Below are positions 23,891 through 31,717 of a DNA stretch of 40,756 nucleotides, piece by piece. The number at the start of each line of letters is the position of its first letter. Positions within the stretch are counted from its first letter, which is position 1. This DNA is from Syntrophaceae bacterium (GTDB taxonomy: Bacteria > Desulfobacterota > Syntrophia > Syntrophales > Smithellaceae): contig PLMQ01000070.1 in assembly GCA_003142535.1 (NCBI GenBank), positions 1 to 40,756 on the forward strand, given 5' to 3'. Under the pieces are notes generated by a model that was given only the letters and a program-made list of their open reading frames with translations, had not been told where the DNA came from and did not search any database. The translations under genes and the position numbers were made by a program.

Positions 23891-24140
23891 TGAGTTTCTC
23901 AAGCAGGCGGTCAGGGGTTCCTGCCGTAGTAAGCTTTCCGCGACGAGCGGCCTTCATGGCCTCAATAGTTTCGTCATTAGGGATGAGAGGCTCAAAAGGC
24001 AAGGCCTTTTCTTTTGCAATGCGAATCATCATCATGCGGAAAGCATCAGAAACGGTGAGCCCGATAGAAGCAAGCACCGCTTCGGCTTGCGCCTTAACTT
24101 GATCATCAATACGCGCACGGACAACTGGGTTTGTAGCCAT
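23877..24140 (-). CDS. dinJ: DinJ/RelB-family antitoxin
   Basis: 87 residues. The ribbon-helix-helix N-terminus has VVRARIDDQVKAQAEAVLAS and GLTVSDAFRMMMIRIAKE, exactly the RelB/DinJ pattern; the C-terminal tail PFEPLIPNDETIEAM wraps the toxin in the family. GGAGG lies about 9 bases before the ATG. A promoter with a palindrome over its -10 lies directly upstream, so autorepression by the DinJ-YafQ complex is likely. Confidence 0.92.
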   Translation of the reverse strand: MATNPVVRARIDDQVKAQAEAVLASIGLTVSDAFRMMMIRIAKEKALPFEPLIPNDETIEAMKAARRGKLTTAGTPDRLLEKLNAKD

Positions 24141-24159
24141 ATATAATTACCTCCATTGG

Positions 24160-24193
24160 GCTACAATGTAGCACAACAAGGAGATAAGGTCAA
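24160..24193 (-). promoter_or_regulatory. dinJ-yafQ promoter with operator
   Basis: On the minus strand TTGACC, 17 bases, TACATT. A 13-base palindrome GCTACA-A-TGTAGC (24160-24172, plus-strand reading) covers the -10 element, a layout that fits autorepression by the ribbon-helix-helix antitoxin. Confidence 0.75.
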
Positions 24194-24349
24194 GTATTTT
24201 TAAATAGTTTCCATCCGTAGATGGCTGCTACAGCTAATCATCATCTTTTTGCTTGACAAAAATCCTATGGGTATTTTTTCCTGTTTGTTTAATTTTACCC
24301 CAAAATGGTCTCCGGTTACGCAAATGATCCCCATATGCGGTGATAATAC

Positions 24350-24378
24350 TTGCCTTTGCGGTGAATATAGACTATAAT
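24350..24378 (+). promoter_or_regulatory. Promoter of the fic gene
   Basis: TTGCCT, 17 bases, perfect TATAAT. Transcription would begin at about 24385, only five bases before the GTG at 24390, so the mRNA has almost no leader. Confidence 0.7.
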
Positions 24379-24389
24379 CTCCGCATGAG

Positions 24390-25526
24390 GTGCGAAGATT
24401 GAGTGTTTATATACATGAATTATCGGACTGGCCTCACTTTCGCTGGAGTCAGGAAACCTTGGCGCAAAAGCTTGCTGCTGTGCGATACAGACAAGGGGAA
24501 CTGATCGGACGGATGAAGGCCATGGGTTTCTCTCTTCGTGCGGAAGCCGTCTTTCAAACGCTAACGCTCGATGTTTTGAAATCAAGCGAGATTGAAGGAG
24601 AGATACTCGACAGAGAACAGGTGCGATCTTCCATTGCCCGACGTCTTGGCATGGACATAGGGGCAGTAGCCTCGGCGTCCAGAAACATCGAGGGCGTTGT
24701 GGAGATGACGCTTGATGCCACACAGGACTATGATAAACCTTTAACCAAAGAAAGGTTGTTCGGCTGGCATGCTTCGCTCTTTCCTGCCGGCTACAGTGGG
24801 ATGAGAAAAATTAAGCTTGCTGCTTGGCGCGATGATAGCAAGGGGCCAATGCAAGTAGTCTCAGGGCAGGTTGGTCATGAACGTGTGCATTTTGAAGCCC
24901 CGTCTGCTGATCGGATAGAAAGAGAAATGACGCTCTTTCTTGACTGGTTCAATAACGATGACGGCACAGATCTCGTATTGCGTTCCGGTATTGCTCATCT
25001 CTGGTTTGTCACCATCCATCCTTTTGAAGACGGCAATGGACGCATTGCGCGTGCGCTTACCGATATGACTTTGGCTCGATCAGAGCAGAGCCCCCAACGC
25101 TTCTACAGCATGTCAGCACAGATACGGAAAGAACGGGACGCCTATTATGGCGGACTGGAGGAGACACAGAAAGGAACGCTGGACATTACGGCGCGGCTGG
25201 AATGGTTTCTCGATTGCCTGAACCGTGCATTCGATAGCGTGGAGAGCACACTTGCAAGCGTACTCAAGAAGGCTCGTTTCTGGGAGTTATACGTTGAAAC
25301 ACAGTTCAATGACCGGCAGCGTTTGGTTCTCAACAAGCTGCTGGACGGTTTTGAAGGTAAAATGACATCGTCAAAATGGGCCAAACTGGCAAAATGTTCC
25401 CAGGACACAGCGTTGCGCGATATTCTTGAGCTAACGGAACGCGGTATTCTGGTCAAAGACCCAGCTGGTGGCCGGAGCACCAGTTATTCGGTTGTTATTG
25501 CCCATCCCCTCGAAAAGGTAAAATAG
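24390..25526 (+). CDS. Fic family protein with N-terminal DUF4172 domain
   Basis: 378 residues. The N-terminal DUF4172 region reads YIHELSDWPHFRW and KLAAVRYRQGELIGRM; then an inhibitory-helix motif SSEIEG, fitting (S/T)xxxE(G/N); and the Fic core HPFEDGNGRIAR at about 210-221. The C-terminus is winged-helix-like (KWAKLAKCSQDTALRDILELTERGIL). Fic proteins transfer AMP or related groups to target proteins; the intact inhibitory motif predicts autoinhibition. The start is GTG 24390 or TTG 24399 (GAGG lies before the latter). It is monocistronic and the target is unknown. Bacterial Fic proteins of this group may act as toxins or regulators. Confidence 0.9.
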   Translation: MRRLSVYIHELSDWPHFRWSQETLAQKLAAVRYRQGELIGRMKAMGFSLRAEAVFQTLTLDVLKSSEIEGEILDREQVRSSIARRLGMDIGAVASASRNIEGVVEMTLDATQDYDKPLTKERLFGWHASLFPAGYSGMRKIKLAAWRDDSKGPMQVVSGQVGHERVHFEAPSADRIEREMTLFLDWFNNDDGTDLVLRSGIAHLWFVTIHPFEDGNGRIARALTDMTLARSEQSPQRFYSMSAQIRKERDAYYGGLEETQKGTLDITARLEWFLDCLNRAFDSVESTLASVLKKARFWELYVETQFNDRQRLVLNKLLDGFEGKMTSSKWAKLAKCSQDTALRDILELTERGILVKDPAGGRSTSYSVVIAHPLEKVK

Positions 25527-25654
25527 CCGAAATGTCAATTAGCACTACAAAAAGCTTACCTTAGCTGTGTGTTAGCGTATGTAAAAATCCGTTTGGTGCG
25601 GTCACCCCTTCCTATTGAATGTTTAAATATATTCTCATATGTCTACTATAAGGC

Positions 25655-25715
25655 GACATTTTAGATGCAATTCAAATAAATTGTTGATTTATGTTTATTA
25701 TTTTGCTAAAATGTC
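25655..25715. promoter_or_regulatory. Operator-like inverted repeat upstream of abiEi
   Basis: GACATTTTAG (25655-25664) is mirrored exactly by CTAAAATGTC (25706-25715). AbiEi antitoxins repress their own promoter through inverted repeats, so this spaced pair is a good candidate operator. It overlaps the chosen start codon region, and ATGTCTAC also occurs twice (25639 and 25711). Confidence 0.6.
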
Positions 25716-26499
25716 TACCATGAGTTCACATAATGGATCGAAAATAAATAAACTAATATCGGAATGGCCTAAAGGTACCGTTTCGACGGTAAAGTATCTC
25801 CAGTCCCGCGGCTTCAGCCGTAACCTGCTCAATAAATATAAAAACAGCAAATGGCTAGCTCCCCTTGGCCATGGCGCATATACTCTTTTCAACGACAGGG
25901 TGGAATGGATGGGGGCTCTTTATCCACTCCAGGCGCAGCTTGGTCTTGACCTACATGCCGGCGGGAAGACAGCTCTTGAACTGAAAGGATACGCTCACTA
26001 TCTGACCGATAAGATAAAAACTGTTTTCCTTTACGGACGCCCAACAACAAAATTGCCGACCTGGTTTAAGAAACACGACTGGGGTGTCGAAGTTATATCC
26101 GCGATGACCAACCTGTTTCCCAACGGGTACAATGAAGGGTTAAGTGAATACAGGGAAAGGGATTATACGGTAAGGATATCAACCCCGGAACGGGCGGCGA
26201 TGGAAATGCTATATCATGTGCCCGGCAAAATAAGTTTTGAGGAGTCTTTGTTAGTTATGGAAAATCTCAGCAGTCTTCGCCCTTCGCTGGTACAAAACCT
26301 CCTTCTGAACTGTAATTCCGTCAAGGTCCGAAGGCTCTTCATGTACATAGCGGAAAAGCATGCATATCCATGGGTGGGACAGGTTGATACTTCGAAAGTC
26401 GCTTTTGGACAGGGAAACAGAAGTATCGTTGTGCACGGAATGCTGGACAAGAAATATAAAATAACCGTCCTTCGGGGCAGTGTGGAGGAATCAATTTGA
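25711..26499 (+). CDS. abiEi: AbiEi antitoxin / transcriptional regulator (type IV TA)
   Basis: 262 residues if started at the ATG at 25711 (25720 and 25639 are also possible; none has a clear RBS). The later start is preferred because the family begins just before KINKLISEWPKGTVSTVKYL and because the upstream codons lie within the operator-like repeat. N-terminal winged helix (RGFSRNLLNKYKNSKWLAPLGHGAY) and the AbiEi body (GLDLHAGGKTALELKGYAHYL; VRISTPERAAMEMLYHVP) are clear. It represses the operon and counteracts AbiEii. The stop overlaps abiEii by 4 bases. Confidence 0.9.
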   Translation: MSTMSSHNGSKINKLISEWPKGTVSTVKYLQSRGFSRNLLNKYKNSKWLAPLGHGAYTLFNDRVEWMGALYPLQAQLGLDLHAGGKTALELKGYAHYLTDKIKTVFLYGRPTTKLPTWFKKHDWGVEVISAMTNLFPNGYNEGLSEYRERDYTVRISTPERAAMEMLYHVPGKISFEESLLVMENLSSLRPSLVQNLLLNCNSVKVRRLFMYIAEKHAYPWVGQVDTSKVAFGQGNRSIVVHGMLDKKYKITVLRGSVEESI

Positions 26500-27413
26500 G
26501 AGAGTCCGTTTATTATAAACAGGCCGAGTTGTTGCTGAGAATATTGCCGATCATAAATACGGAGGTTGATTTTGCGTTGAAGGGAGGGACGGCGATAAAC
26601 TTTTTCGTTCGTGAAATGCCGCGGCTCTCGGTCGACATCGATCTGACTTACCTTCCGATGAATGAACGCGAAGTAGCCCTTGAGGGCATAAGTAAGTCCT
26701 TACTCGCTATATCAGGGAAGATCAGCAAGATGTTTCCTGACAGCCAGATATCCTCGAAGAAGATTCGTCCTTCTGATTTGTTGAGCGGGTTGATTGTCCG
26801 GAGGGGCGACGCCACTATCAAAATAGAACCCAATCTTATCTTGCGGGGTTTCATTTTTGCTCCGCAGGTTAGAAGTCTCTCAAAGAAAGCGCAAGATATG
26901 TTTGAAACTGCCGTCAGCATGAAGATCCTCTCTGAGGCTGAACTTTACGGGGGCAAGATTTGCGCCGCCTTGGACAGGCAGCATCCCAGAGACCTGTTTG
27001 ATGTTAAACTTCTCCTGGATAGCGGTGGATTCAACGATCAAACGAGAAAGGCTTTCCTTGTCCACCTGATCAGCCACCCTCGGCCCATGGTAGAACTATT
27101 GAATCCCAACTTTGTTGATATCAGGGAGATCTATGAAAAAGACTTAAAGTATATGATGCTGGATAAGGTTGAATATGAGGAACTCGTTGAAACAAGAAAA
27201 CGACTGGTCCAGGTGATCATAAATTCCTTAACGCCAGAGGAAAAGAATTTTGTTCTTTCCGTGAAACATGGCGAGCCCGCGTGGGAGCTGCTTGGGCTGG
27301 ATGGAGTTGAAAATTTACCGGCCGTCAAATGGAAAATCCTCAACATTAAGAACATGCATCCGACGAAACACAAGAAGGCTTACGACAAATTGAAAACCTT
27401 CTTTGATCGGTAA
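26496..27413 (+). CDS. abiEii: AbiEii nucleotidyltransferase toxin (abortive infection)
   Basis: 305 residues. Nucleotidyltransferase motifs: ALKGGTAINFF (GG motif) and PRLSVDIDLTYLP with the two metal-binding aspartates, then the conserved IKIEPN strand and the AELYGGKICAALDRQHPRDLFDVK-type helix-loop used by AbiEii enzymes. Members modify the acceptor end of tRNAs and stop growth when phage infects. Start TTG at 26496 is inside the abiEi stop (translational coupling). The system looks complete: both genes are full length with intact motifs. Confidence 0.92.
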   Translation: MRESVYYKQAELLLRILPIINTEVDFALKGGTAINFFVREMPRLSVDIDLTYLPMNEREVALEGISKSLLAISGKISKMFPDSQISSKKIRPSDLLSGLIVRRGDATIKIEPNLILRGFIFAPQVRSLSKKAQDMFETAVSMKILSEAELYGGKICAALDRQHPRDLFDVKLLLDSGGFNDQTRKAFLVHLISHPRPMVELLNPNFVDIREIYEKDLKYMMLDKVEYEELVETRKRLVQVIINSLTPEEKNFVLSVKHGEPAWELLGLDGVENLPAVKWKILNIKNMHPTKHKKAYDKLKTFFDR

Positions 27414-27558
27414 TAAGGGTACCACGAAGATTCGTCCGTAAATATACGCAAAGGCCCTCTCCATAATAAAATATTTCATTGTCACGCACGATACGTGCAT
27501 CACATTGTTTATTAGGGAAATAGCAAGAAGCAATAGGAAGAAGATAAGTTCCGCCGTT

Positions 27559-27579
27559 GCACTTTTCAGTGCTTTTTTT
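27559..27579 (+). terminator. Rho-independent terminator after abiE
   Basis: GCACT-TTTC-AGTGC followed by seven Ts. It lies about 145 bases after the abiEii stop; the stretch between holds no gene. Confidence 0.8.
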
Positions 27580-27675
27580 ATAAAAAAAATATATATTACG
27601 TGAAAATGAAGTTGTGTTACAATAAACCTAAGTTGCAAGACGTGCTAATTTACGCAGATGAAATGAATTTTTGAA

Positions 27676-27972
27676 ATGGCCGTAAAATACAATTTTGAAT
27701 GGGATTATCTAAAAGCATTAGATAACAGAGAAAAGCACGACGTATCTTTTGAAGAAGCAGTAACGGTATTCAAAGATACGAGGGCTCTGTCAATATTTGA
27801 TCCGGACCATAGCGAAACGGAAGACCGGTGGGTTTCTATGGGTATTTCAGCGAAAGGGAGATTGTTGGCTGTAATCCATACTTTTCGAGAAAATAAAAAA
27901 GAAGGTGTTACGATTAGAATTATTTCAAGCCGCAAAGCGACTAAAAAAGAAATCAAGATGTATGGTGAATGA
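27676..27972 (+). CDS. brnT: BrnT-like ribonuclease toxin
   Basis: 98 residues. Family pattern: FEWDYLKALDNREKHDVSFEEA at the N-terminus, FPDx-type DPDHSETEDRWVSMGIS in the middle, and IRIISSRKATKKEIKMY at the end. BrnT is a RelE-fold RNase that halts translation. It precedes and overlaps (4 bases) the BrnA antitoxin gene, the usual toxin-first order. A possible -10 (TACAAT) lies near 27618. Confidence 0.9.
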   Translation: MAVKYNFEWDYLKALDNREKHDVSFEEAVTVFKDTRALSIFDPDHSETEDRWVSMGISAKGRLLAVIHTFRENKKEGVTIRIISSRKATKKEIKMYGE

Positions 27973-28175
27973 ATATGAGAAAAGAATACGATTTTTCCAA
28001 AGGTGAAAGAGGGAAATTTTATCGTCCAGGTATGAAGATAAACATTCCTATTTATTTGGAGGGGAAGGTTTCCACCTTCATAGAAGAAATCGCTTCAAAA
28101 AAGGGTGTTGATCGCTCTTCTGTGGTTAATGAGCTAATCAGGCGCGATATAAAACTCGTCGAAGCAATGAAATAA
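27969..28175 (+). CDS. brnA: BrnA-like antitoxin
   Basis: 68 residues. It opens with KEYDFSKGERGKFYRPG, the typical BrnA start that binds the toxin, followed by a ribbon-helix-helix DNA-binding part (INIPIYLEGKVSTFIEEIASK and SSVVNELIRRDI). It neutralises BrnT and autoregulates the operon in the family. The ATG overlaps the brnT stop. Confidence 0.88.
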   Translation: MNMRKEYDFSKGERGKFYRPGMKINIPIYLEGKVSTFIEEIASKKGVDRSSVVNELIRRDIKLVEAMK

Positions 28176-28488
28176 ACCAAGTCTGGTCATCAAAGCTTGG
28201 TACATTGGCAATATTTCAATAATATCAATATGTTATGTTTACATAACCTAGATTATACGAACTAAAAAATTTTAACTATTTAAAATCATTCATTAAATAC
28301 CAATTTTTACTTAATAGTAACTAACTGTTACTTATGGTATCTATGAAACACTTTTGATGATCGTCTTTTGTAGGGCATTTAAACGAGGTGCTTTTTTATT
28401 GAAGTCAACAAGTATGGCACGTGTGCGTGGGGAGCAACTTTCGACGGGCAACGCGCATGAGAGATGTATCAGTGTGAGCAAACAATAC
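28176..28488. other. Intergenic stretch between the defence island and chrA
   Basis: AT-rich, convergent arrangement (brnA from the left, chrA from the right). It begins with a hairpin ACCAAG/CTTGGT (28176-28201) lacking a long T-run, and contains AGTAAC/GTTACT arms at about 28316-28332. No gene is recognised; a plus-strand frame from 28354 overlaps chrA and looks spurious. It probably marks the boundary between acquired DNA and the metal/envelope operon. Confidence 0.5.
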
Positions 28489-29643
28489 TTAAAAAACAAT
28501 CACGGAAAGAACTATTCCAACGAGGATGATCCAGGGGAGTTGAACATTGAAAATCAAAGCGATAAATGTACCTGTGGCAAATAGCATTCGGGCGATGTCC
28601 CAAGTAATATTCAGCGCAAAATGAACTACAACTGATAGCAACAGCCCGACAAAGGAATAAAGGATGCCCCGTATTGCCCTGTTAAAATACAGTGAGCGTT
28701 GAAGTCTTGCAAAATAAGGCTCTAAGGCGATTACCAGAATAAATGAGGGCAAGAAAATGAAAATGGTCGCCGTTATCGCACCGGGAAATCCATATAACAA
28801 ATAGCCGATAAAAGTTGCCGTGATAACAATTGGTCCCGGTGTGAGCTGACCTAAAGCAATACCATTCAAGAAAGTAAGGCTATCGAGCCACCCCCGAACA
28901 TTGACGATCTCATTGAACATTATGGGAAGAGCAGAAAATCCGCCGCCAAAAGCAAATAAATCAATTCGGGACATAAGAAAGGCCAAGCCGAAAAGATTCT
29001 TACTGAAAACGAAAAGCAACGCAAAGGCAATTGCGGCAAATAAAATAATCACTAAAAATGATTTAGGAGAATAAGATTGTTCTGGCGCAGTTGTTCGCAT
29101 AGAAGCGCTGTTCTCCTTGCTCTGCATACCCATTCCGCAAATTGCGGCTATTATAATTACCAGCATGGGATTTAAGCTGAGTCCGTACATTGCTGCCGCC
29201 GTCAACGCAATAAATATTCCCTTCCAGTCCTTTAGCCAAGCTTTACCGAAGGTAAAAGTAGCATTCGCCACAATAGCTATAACTATACATTGAAGGCCTT
29301 TGAATGCGGAGATCATGGGCGGCAGGCTATGGCCATTAACATATAAAACAGAAAGCACGGTCATGATTAAAAATGCCGGAAGGCCAAAACCGATAAAGCT
29401 TGCACCGGCACCGAACACGCTTCTCGTTTTGAAACCGACATAGGCAGCGGTTTGCATTGCTGTTGCGCCGGGGAGCATTTGGCACAGAGCAACGCCATTG
29501 CGAAAAGTAGCCTCGTCGAGCCATTGCTTCTGTTCCACCGCCATTTTGCGAATATGGACAACCATTGCCGGACCGCCAAAAGCTGTCCAGCCAAGTTTGA
29601 AAAAAGAAAAAAATAGTTCTTTAATTGATGGCGCGCTGTTCAA
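28489..29643 (-). CDS. chrA: ChrA-family chromate transporter
   Basis: 384 residues, about 10-12 membrane segments. Two homologous halves each carry the ChrA signature: FFKLGWTAFGGPAMVVH and GVALCQMLPGATAMQTAAYVG in the first, FAFGGGFSALPIMFNEIV and GIALGQLTPGPIVITATFIGY in the second. ChrA exports chromate, or sulfate-like anions in some relatives. It starts at a TTG overlapping the beta-barrel stop, so it is translationally coupled and the last gene of the long minus-strand operon. Because of this company its natural substrate may differ from chromate. Confidence 0.92.
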   Translation of the reverse strand: MNSAPSIKELFFSFFKLGWTAFGGPAMVVHIRKMAVEQKQWLDEATFRNGVALCQMLPGATAMQTAAYVGFKTRSVFGAGASFIGFGLPAFLIMTVLSVLYVNGHSLPPMISAFKGLQCIVIAIVANATFTFGKAWLKDWKGIFIALTAAAMYGLSLNPMLVIIIAAICGMGMQSKENSASMRTTAPEQSYSPKSFLVIILFAAIAFALLFVFSKNLFGLAFLMSRIDLFAFGGGFSALPIMFNEIVNVRGWLDSLTFLNGIALGQLTPGPIVITATFIGYLLYGFPGAITATIFIFLPSFILVIALEPYFARLQRSLYFNRAIRGILYSFVGLLLSVVVHFALNITWDIARMLFATGTFIALIFNVQLPWIILVGIVLSVIVF

Positions 29644-30941
29644 AAATAATACCCCACCCGCAGTTCAATACGATAATCATTTTGCTTTTCGCCGAAATCT
29701 GAATTTCTTGCTCCGACGATAATGCCTGTGCGGAGGCGGAATTCCCAATTGGTGAAGCCCGTATAAAGAAGCTCCGGCGTCAGTGACCAGCTCTGGTCAT
29801 CCGTGTTCATCATCCAAGTGACTGCTGGCGTGAAATAGAGGATGTTGAAGGGCTCCTTCTGGCTGAAACGAACATACAGATAGTTGGCCATAGCGTTGGA
29901 ACGGCCATAACTTCCTTCCGCCATTTGCTGGGCTTTGCCAAGAATGGTTGCATCACCAGTTGTTTGATAAGTGTTATACCCCCGAGTTATGTAGGTGTAA
30001 TAGTTTTTCATGTCATCGACAGTAAAGCCCATGCCGTTGTGGTAGTATTCTATTATCGTGGTAAGGTCAAATGTAGTTAAATGACGGATGCCGATGACAT
30101 AGCTTACAGCATCCCCTTCGACTTGATAGGGGTGACCATTGATGTCTAACACGGTTTTTGAAAAATTGCGAAAATAGGCAAACTCTCCGTGTATTTCAAA
30201 ATTGGTAGTGATGTTACGGGAAAAATCAATGCCGTAGCGGTCTGATCTGCTGCCTCCGGTCATGAACATCAAATCAATATCGGTGTCATACAAAAGAAAA
30301 TAAAAACGTCCCGCAACATTGAGCTTGTAATTATTACCAAAGGTATCGTTCACGTGTTCATAAACGGGGAAGAGAACTGGCGTGAAGGAAAAAGTCTTCA
30401 ACGGCCCATTAAAGCTTTTGATATAATCAGCCGTGGCCAGTATATAGCCCTCCAGAGCCTGATCCGGATCGTCAGGGTCTTTCGGCCTATCCACAAAAGC
30501 CACGGGGTTCCAGGCATAGGCCTTTCCCCACTTCATGGTTTTTTTCCCCACGTCAAACTTCAGATTGGAAGATGGTTTCACGGAACCATAGAGTTCGTAA
30601 AACGTTGTTCTTACCGATTCTCCCGAATAGGAGGACTGCAGATCCGTATTCGTTTTGGCATAGACGCGGAAGATACTCTTTTCGAAGCTCCCTTCCAGTT
30701 GAATCCTGCCGTTTGCTTCCAGCAGATTCTGTCCTCGGGGATTGTTGAAAAAGCGCAGTTTATAAAAGGCGCTGTCGTGATCAAGGCCAAAGAGAATAGG
30801 CTTGAACTCAATGTATCCTCCGAAATGATAGGGTTTCTTCTCGGTTTCGGCAGGGTCGAAAGTGTATGGTTCCTCGGCAACAGCCAGTGCCGGGATCAGC
30901 CAAAACGTAAAAAAGAGGAAGATAATACATAACCATTTCAT
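29640..30941 (-). CDS. Outer-membrane beta-barrel protein (porin-like)
   Basis: 433 residues. A signal peptide (WLCIIFLFFTFWLIPALAVA) is followed by a repetitive series of amphipathic strands with alternating aromatic residues, e.g. HFGGYIEFKPILFG, FYELYGSVKP, FRLRTGIIVGARN; the final YRIELRVGYYF ends in Phe, as required for BAM insertion. I do not recognise the precise family. It is fused translationally to the LolA-like gene upstream (stop and start share one base) and to chrA downstream. It is likely the outer-membrane partner of the ABC/LolA-like exporter encoded before it. Confidence 0.8.
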   Translation of the reverse strand: MKWLCIIFLFFTFWLIPALAVAEEPYTFDPAETEKKPYHFGGYIEFKPILFGLDHDSAFYKLRFFNNPRGQNLLEANGRIQLEGSFEKSIFRVYAKTNTDLQSSYSGESVRTTFYELYGSVKPSSNLKFDVGKKTMKWGKAYAWNPVAFVDRPKDPDDPDQALEGYILATADYIKSFNGPLKTFSFTPVLFPVYEHVNDTFGNNYKLNVAGRFYFLLYDTDIDLMFMTGGSRSDRYGIDFSRNITTNFEIHGEFAYFRNFSKTVLDINGHPYQVEGDAVSYVIGIRHLTTFDLTTIIEYYHNGMGFTVDDMKNYYTYITRGYNTYQTTGDATILGKAQQMAEGSYGRSNAMANYLYVRFSQKEPFNILYFTPAVTWMMNTDDQSWSLTPELLYTGFTNWEFRLRTGIIVGARNSDFGEKQNDYRIELRVGYYF

Positions 30942-31681
30942 TAGCGCAGTGATTCCATATTCGGCATGAAGGTCAAAGTAAATACTTCATCCTTGAAATC
31001 TTTATTTTTGATCTTGGCAAAAATCATGACGGACTTGTAGCCTTTATAAAGCGGGCTGTCCGTTTCAATTACCGCTGGCCGGACAATGCCGCCGCCAAAA
31101 TTTTTGATGTCCTTAAAATACAGCGTTTTGATCAGCATGTTTGCCTCTGTCAGGCATTCGATCCTGATGGGTATTTTTTTATCCTTGTCTACCCACATCT
31201 TCAGCCGGTCGTAGGCCACGGTCTTGTTTTTGGCTTTCAGGTAGAGGAGATACTCCTTCCCTGTTTCATTGACCTTCTCAACATTGTATTCTGCCGAATA
31301 ATCGAGGTTCAAAATATCAGCGTTATTGAAAATACCCCCGATGACAGATTGCAGGCTGGTGATGCGGATCGGCTTTCCCACATTGGGAATGTAAAGCCAC
31401 ATGTTATCGCCGACGCGGAGGGTGCTGCGTCCCTTGTCGCTGGCCGGAGCCAGAAAAAGAGCCGCCACATTATCGACCCCTTTTTTTACTGAAAAGAGAG
31501 TGTACTCCTTTTTCTTTCCATCCGGTTCAATGTTGATGAGCTTCCGGTACAATTCATAAGATTCGGGATTGAGATTCCGGTCGATCTGGACCAGGAGTTG
31601 CGGTCCGTCAATTGCCGCATAAGCAGGCATCGCCATAGCCAAGACGATGAGAACAAATAATATTTTTGAAATGCTGCGCAT
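30941..31681 (-). CDS. Outer-membrane lipoprotein-sorting (LolA-like) protein
   Basis: 246 residues from the ATG at 31681, preceded by GAGGTG about 8 bases away; an upstream in-frame start lacks this. The signal peptide is SKILFVLIVLAMAMPAYA. The body has the LolA/LolB-like half-barrel pattern: KKKEYTLFSVKKGVDNVAALFLAP, STLRVGDNMWLYIPNVGKPIRI, YDRLKMWVDKDKKIPIRIECL, the pattern annotated as 'outer membrane lipoprotein-sorting protein'. Such proteins are regularly encoded with an FtsX-type ABC pair and move a lipid or lipoprotein across the periplasm. Cargo unknown. Confidence 0.82.
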   Translation of the reverse strand: MRSISKILFVLIVLAMAMPAYAAIDGPQLLVQIDRNLNPESYELYRKLINIEPDGKKKEYTLFSVKKGVDNVAALFLAPASDKGRSTLRVGDNMWLYIPNVGKPIRITSLQSVIGGIFNNADILNLDYSAEYNVEKVNETGKEYLLYLKAKNKTVAYDRLKMWVDKDKKIPIRIECLTEANMLIKTLYFKDIKNFGGGIVRPAVIETDSPLYKGYKSVMIFAKIKNKDFKDEVFTLTFMPNMESLR

Positions 31682-31717
31682 TTTAGAACACCTCTTCAGT
31701 GAATTTATTTCCAATTC

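Noticed and set aside
28354-28584. 76-codon plus-strand frame
   Set aside because: It overlaps the end of chrA, has no RBS and shows no family features.
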